This document shows, piece after piece, positions 4,198 to 7,712 of a stretch of DNA of 7,712 bases (its first letter is position 1; the number at the start of each line of letters is the position of its first letter). The stretch lies in the NCBI GenBank assembly GCA_003135495.1, contig PLBX01000234.1, positions 8,255 through 15,966 of the forward strand, given 5' to 3'. This DNA comes from Acidobacteriaceae bacterium. GTDB lineage: Bacteria > Acidobacteriota > Terriglobia > Terriglobales > Acidobacteriaceae. The notes under the pieces were generated by a model. That model did no database searches. It saw only the letters and a program-made list of their open reading frames with translations, and was not told the origin of the DNA. Position numbers and translations under genes: made by a program.

Positions 4198-6006
4198 TTA
4201 ATTCGAAGCGGCTGTCGATGACGCTGCCTCTGAAAGCTGTTTTATTTTCTCCGGCGGAAGCGAATGCAGCAGCTCGACAAAGACGCCGTTTGTCCAGCCA
4301 AATCCAATTACATTCGCGGCATAGCCAACCTTTACATTCGTCTCTGAAGAGCGGGTTACAACGTTATATTTTTCACGAATGGTTTTATCACGCTGAAAGT
4401 TTTCCAGGACTGTCGAAAGAAATTCAGCAGAGACGCGATCCGCTTCTACGTTGTGTCCGTAGCGGCGCATACCTTCGACAGCGAGCAACTGGAGCGGCGC
4501 CCAGCCAAAAGGAAAATCCCACTGGCCTTGAGACTCTTGCAGGCTGGTGACGATTCCGCCCGCTTTTTCGAACGAACTCAAATTTTTCATCACAGCGGCT
4601 GCCTGCTCATTCGTCGCCAGCCCAGCCCACAGCGGATAAAACGTGGTGGCAAAGCGATAAGTTGACTGTTGCTGACTATCGAAGTTGAAATCAAAAAAGA
4701 GACCTTGCCGATCGTCCCATAGATATTTGTGTATTGCTTGCTGGCGAGCTTCCGCGAGTTTTTTCCATCGCGCGACGTCGGCTTCCCTGCCTAACAAGCG
4801 GCTCATTTCTTCCAAGTCGCGTTCGGTCTTAAATAGAAGGCTGTTCAAGCATACCGGAGCATAGTGATGAGTGGCAGCGCCATAAGATCCGAAGCGGAAT
4901 GAGATATCGAATCCCGACTCTCGCATGGAGCGATCGCCTTTGTAATAATCCGGCTTCAATTTGATGAGGCTTGGAGCTTCGCACGACGACTCGGATTGAC
5001 CCGTAGATTGACCCGTACTGCAAACTCGCACCGAGTAAGGCGAGCCGGAAGCTCTGCCGCCTGGGACATTGGAATCTTCGGCCTCATAAGTGGGAATTGT
5101 CGGGTGCAGTAAAAAATATTCGACCACTTGGCGATAGATATCGTTCTCGTCTTGTAGAGCCTCGGTTGCAGGGCCATCGCCGAAATCATAATAGCGCGAA
5201 AGCCCGGTATCGCCTGCTAGATGCGGAGTGCGCGTCCACATGGCATGGTCGCGTTCAACGTAGGGATAGGCGGTTATCAGCCAGGCTTTGTCATCTTTTC
5301 CGGCGGCTTTTTGCGCCTCATGAACAGCCATCACCATGGAGCTGAGAAATGGAGGCTGCGATCGCGTCAGATAGTAAGTGCGATTCGCATTGAGCAGGGC
5401 GCCGTAGTGTTCGATCTCAAAGAAAAAGTTTTCGACCATGCCGCGCGCCAGATCCAGTCGTCCGTCGCGTAAGAGGCCGCGGATAATGAAATAGCTATCC
5501 CATCCGTACATTTCGTTGAAGCGGCCGCCGGGAACAACGTATTTATTTTTGAGATAGAGCAGGCCTGGCGGTTGAAGGGACTCGACATCGGTGGTCCCCA
5601 GCGCGTGAATGACTTTCGGCAAATGCTCGATCTTGACCGCACAGTCACGCTGTAATCGGTCGAGATCGCTGGGCTGAGGAAATTCAGCGGGGAGATAAAG
5701 CACGGGCGCTGAGGAGAGCTTGGTGTCGGACATGGCGCCACAAGAGTTGGTGGAGCGTGTGAGGGAATCCCAGCCGGTATGAATGTACTCGAGAATGGCG
5801 TTGAGATTTGCATCCTGAAACTGGGTTGGCTGCGGTGCAATAGGAGGTGGGGATTGCGCGAACGCGGCAACGGAAAGAACGGCGAGAAGCGCCGCGGACA
5901 AAAACTTATTTATCTTTAATCTTATTTTTATTGTTGTCTTTATTTGTGTCTTTGCAACGACGATTTGGCGTTCACGTCGCGATGTAGTCAGCCAAGATTC
6001 CTGCAC
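4198..6006 (-). CDS. treA: Secreted alpha,alpha-trehalase, family GH37
   Basis: This 602-residue protein hydrolyses trehalose to two glucose molecules, presumably in the periplasm. Both GH37 signatures are present: PGGRFNEMYGWDSY (159-172) and QWDFPFGWAP (495-504). NRTYYLTRSQPP (208-219) and GFGWTNG (568-574) also match. The catalytic acid fits Asp367 in RESGFDISFR. In characterised trehalases the base is a Glu in a Gly-rich GGGEYPLQ-type segment just before GFGWTNG; here that place reads KVGYAANVI, with no Glu. Export is by a signal peptide (core about 35-50, cleavage after AFA) preceded by an unusually long basic n-region (about 34 residues). Translation starts at GTG (6004-6006) with a near-perfect AGGAGGG (6011-6017) five bases upstream; no other start keeps the signal peptide. 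An inserted loop at 329-343 holds two Cys and a duplicated TGQS. The gene lies 104 bp downstream of the TonB receptor and 44 bp before the glycosidase, with no internal terminator. Confidence 0.88.
   Translation of the reverse strand: MQESWLTTSRRERQIVVAKTQIKTTIKIRLKINKFLSAALLAVLSVAAFAQSPPPIAPQPTQFQDANLNAILEYIHTGWDSLTRSTNSCGAMSDTKLSSAPVLYLPAEFPQPSDLDRLQRDCAVKIEHLPKVIHALGTTDVESLQPPGLLYLKNKYVVPGGRFNEMYGWDSYFIIRGLLRDGRLDLARGMVENFFFEIEHYGALLNANRTYYLTRSQPPFLSSMVMAVHEAQKAAGKDDKAWLITAYPYVERDHAMWTRTPHLAGDTGLSRYYDFGDGPATEALQDENDIYRQVVEYFLLHPTIPTYEAEDSNVPGGRASGSPYSVRVCSTGQSTGQSESSCEAPSLIKLKPDYYKGDRSMRESGFDISFRFGSYGAATHHYAPVCLNSLLFKTERDLEEMSRLLGREADVARWKKLAEARQQAIHKYLWDDRQGLFFDFNFDSQQQSTYRFATTFYPLWAGLATNEQAAAVMKNLSSFEKAGGIVTSLQESQGQWDFPFGWAPLQLLAVEGMRRYGHNVEADRVSAEFLSTVLENFQRDKTIREKYNVVTRSSETNVKVGYAANVIGFGWTNGVFVELLHSLPPEKIKQLSEAASSTAASN
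4994..5017. repeat. Exact 12-bp tandem duplication inside the trehalase gene
   Basis: GATTGACCCGTA occurs twice without a gap (4994-5005 and 5006-5017). On the coding strand it adds four codons in frame and creates the duplicated STGQSTGQS of the trehalase loop. Being a multiple of three it leaves the protein intact. It lies between two cysteines in a segment that looks like a family-variable surface loop. Confidence 0.85.
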
Positions 6007-6010
6007 CTCG

Positions 6011-6017
6011 TCCCTCC
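6011..6017 (-). promoter_or_regulatory. Strong ribosome binding site before the GTG start of trehalase
   Basis: AGGAGGG on the minus strand lies five bases before GTG. It is nearly a full complement of the 16S rRNA tail and is what makes the non-ATG start credible, in the absence of any downstream ATG before the signal peptide core. Confidence 0.75.
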
Positions 6018-6083
6018 TAGGCAGTTACGATAGCAAGAATCCTGGCCGAACTAAGATCATCTACCGCGGCAAGCTTCCCTCGT

Positions 6084-6113
6084 TAGTCAACTTCTGGTGC
6101 TGCGACTTGACTA
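6084..6113. repeat. 7-bp inverted repeat overlapping the TonB receptor stop codon
   Basis: TAGTCAA (6084-6090) and TTGACTA (6107-6113) are perfect inverted copies separated by 16 bases; the second contains the TAG stop on the minus strand. It could be a weak hairpin between the receptor and trehalase cistrons. No T-run follows, so it is unlikely to terminate. On the minus strand the copy at 6084-6090 also supplies a TTGACT that resembles a -35 box, but no good -10 box stands at the right spacing. Confidence 0.4.
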
Positions 6114-7712
6114 GAAATCAAGCCGCAGTGCGAACTGCAGGCGGCGCATCGAAGTGCCATCCTGCGATCCGACGGTGCTTGTGATTAAGCCAGCCCCAGA
6201 ATTTTGGCAATCCACGCAGCTATTCGGCTGACCGAGGTTCACCTTATTGAAGAGGTTAAACGCGTCGGCGCGGAAACTTAGCGCGACTCTTTCGGTAATC
6301 GGAAATTTCTTCGCAATGGAGAGATCGGTGTTCACCAATCCCGGCCCATAAAGCGAGTCGCGATGGATGTTGCCGAAGGTCCCTACCGCAGGAAGTGCAT
6401 AAGGTCCAAAGGTTGTGGGGCAAGCACCTGCGGATCCACCGGGCCCGCAGTTATTGCCACCTAACACGTACGGAGACGGAGTGAAGTAAGGAACAGAATC
6501 CGTCACCGGATCAAATTTGCCAGCACCTAAATTGAAGTTCGAACCAATCGCACTGGGACGGCAAATTCCCAAATCATTCGTAGAGGCGCAGTTGCCGTTG
6601 AGCCCGGGCGTGAACGGCAAACCGGATTCAACCGTCACCGTACCATTGAGTGCATATCCGCCAATCAGGTAATCGAGGGCGCGCGATGAATTGCCTCCGA
6701 ACGCTTTGCCTTTGCCGAATGGTAGATCCCAGTTGCCGGCCAGAACGAAAGCATTCGGGCGATTGTAGTAGCTCGCGCCATATCCAATCTTCGGATCGAT
6801 ACCGAAGTAATAGGATTCATGCGACATGGCGCGAGACCATGTGTAGTGGGACAGGAACTGGAAGCCGTGGCTGAAGCGCTTCTCCAGTTTTACCTGTAAA
6901 GCGTTATAGCTGCTGGTCGCTTGGTTTGCGTTGTAGCGGAGGCTTTGCGTCCACCCGAACGCTGCGCCATATTTAACACCAAGCGCTTGGGCGTCTCCAT
7001 TGAAGAAAGGCTGCCTATCGTTATAGGTGAACAGAGCGCCTGGGTTCGCGGGATTGGGGTTGATTGTGTTGACTTGATCGAATCCGGCGATGGTAGCCTG
7101 GTTTGGATCGAATTGATTCGAGGAGTCGAACATATTGTGGATGCCGTGGCTACCCACATATGCAATCTGCAGAGCCGTGCTCTTATTAATTTCCTGCTGG
7201 ATGGTTAAGTTCCACGCGTCTAGCGTTGGCAGGCGCACGGTAAGAGGACGGGTGGGAACGCCAATTCCGTCGGGCAAGGGATAGTTTCCGCTGGCGGGTA
7301 TCGGAGCAAATGTATAAGCCGGTGGGCCGCTGGCCAAGTTAAACGAAGGATTAAATTGGCCCGGATTCAGATTTTGCGAAACTTGTACCGGGTAAGTAAA
7401 CGAGAGGACTTCTCCGAACGTATCTCCTGACCAGCCTTGACCGTAAACCCGCCCGAAGCCAGCCCGTACCACGGTATTCGGATGCACCTGCCAGCTGAAA
7501 CCGACTCTCGGCGCGAGCTTCGTGTAGCTCATCTTTACGTTGAGAGAGTCATTGTAGGGCCCGTATCCCGCGATGCGGACATTGCCGGTATTAAGGTCTA
7601 GCAGGCCACCTTGTCCCTTTCCATCCGCTGCCTCTGGGAAGTACATTTCCCAGCGCAAGCCGTAGCTGATCGTCAGGGTGTTCGTGGCACGCCACTGATC
7701 CTGCGCATAATA
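6111..7712 (-). CDS. Oar-like TonB-dependent receptor, C-terminal part (gene continues beyond window)
   Basis: The frame is open to the right edge and shows 533 C-terminal residues, starting YYAQDQWRATNTLTISYGLR. No start codon, signal peptide or plug domain is visible. The ATG at 7656-7658 is internal, because the in-frame sequence upstream (WRATNTLTISYGLRWE) is typical barrel sequence. The repeated alternating beta strands, RPLTVRLPTLDAWNLTIQQE, IAYVGSHG, LEKRFSHGFQFLSHYTWSRA and FRADAFNLFNKVNLGQ are characteristic of the very large receptors with an N-terminal carboxypeptidase-regulatory-like domain that are abundant in Acidobacteriota. The protein ends RLQFALRLDF, a C-terminal beta-signal with terminal Phe as needed for outer-membrane insertion. 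These receptors import or bind large substrates using TonB energy; the ligand is unknown. Its position 104 bp before a secreted trehalase suggests a carbohydrate ligand. Short Cys pairs in extracellular-loop-like parts (for example CVDC) may form disulfides. Confidence 0.85.
   Translation of the reverse strand, partial: YYAQDQWRATNTLTISYGLRWEMYFPEAADGKGQGGLLDLNTGNVRIAGYGPYNDSLNVKMSYTKLAPRVGFSWQVHPNTVVRAGFGRVYGQGWSGDTFGEVLSFTYPVQVSQNLNPGQFNPSFNLASGPPAYTFAPIPASGNYPLPDGIGVPTRPLTVRLPTLDAWNLTIQQEINKSTALQIAYVGSHGIHNMFDSSNQFDPNQATIAGFDQVNTINPNPANPGALFTYNDRQPFFNGDAQALGVKYGAAFGWTQSLRYNANQATSSYNALQVKLEKRFSHGFQFLSHYTWSRAMSHESYYFGIDPKIGYGASYYNRPNAFVLAGNWDLPFGKGKAFGGNSSRALDYLIGGYALNGTVTVESGLPFTPGLNGNCASTNDLGICRPSAIGSNFNLGAGKFDPVTDSVPYFTPSPYVLGGNNCGPGGSAGACPTTFGPYALPAVGTFGNIHRDSLYGPGLVNTDLSIAKKFPITERVALSFRADAFNLFNKVNLGQPNSCVDCQNSGAGLITSTVGSQDGTSMRRLQFALRLDF

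Noticed and set aside
4098..4550. 150-codon plus-strand frame over the trehalase-glycosidase boundary
   Set aside because: Antisense shadow; it overlaps the ends of two convincingly coding minus-strand genes.
5950..5982. Twin-arginine export motif in the trehalase N-terminus (TSRRERQ)
   Set aside because: The arginines lack the following hydrophobic consensus and stand over 20 residues from the signal core; an ordinary Sec signal is more likely.

Overview
The window looks chromosomal and acidobacterial (Acidobacteriota, Terriglobia-like). This rests on the style of the large Oar-like TonB-dependent receptor fragment, the periplasmic glycoside hydrolases beside it, and moderate GC. The assignment is by protein resemblance only; there is no rRNA marker.

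The window has two halves that meet at about position 1406. The left half (1-1405) is a patchwork of incomplete pieces of unrelated core genes. A slice of dihydroxy-acid dehydratase (IlvD) is fused out of frame to the last CheW-like domain of a CheA kinase, both on the minus strand. Facing away is the first quarter of a 67K-type signal peptide peptidase SppA on the plus strand, which breaks off before its catalytic residues. About 200 bp of non-coding DNA with short direct repeats follows. At 1406-1429 there is a geometrically exact 3' end of a tmRNA (or tRNA), from the T-loop to CCA, with no 5' partner, followed by a strong intrinsic terminator. This is the classic appearance of the distal attachment site of an integrated element. 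My reading is that the left half is the end of a genomic island and everything to the right is the original chromosome.

The right half (1634-7712) is a minus-strand gene row, in transcription order: a large TonB-dependent receptor (its 5' end lies outside the window), a secreted GH37 trehalase, and a secreted (alpha/alpha)6-barrel glycosidase resembling glycogen-debranching and mannosylglycerate-hydrolase-like enzymes. Gaps of 104 and 44 bp and strong Shine-Dalgarno sites suggest one operon. A plausible job is capture and periplasmic hydrolysis of trehalose or a related alpha-glucoside. The trehalase keeps both family signatures and the catalytic Asp, but seems to lack the Gly-rich/Glu-Tyr segment that carries the catalytic base in characterised relatives.

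No complete mobile element, integrase, CRISPR array or complete RNA gene was found in the window.
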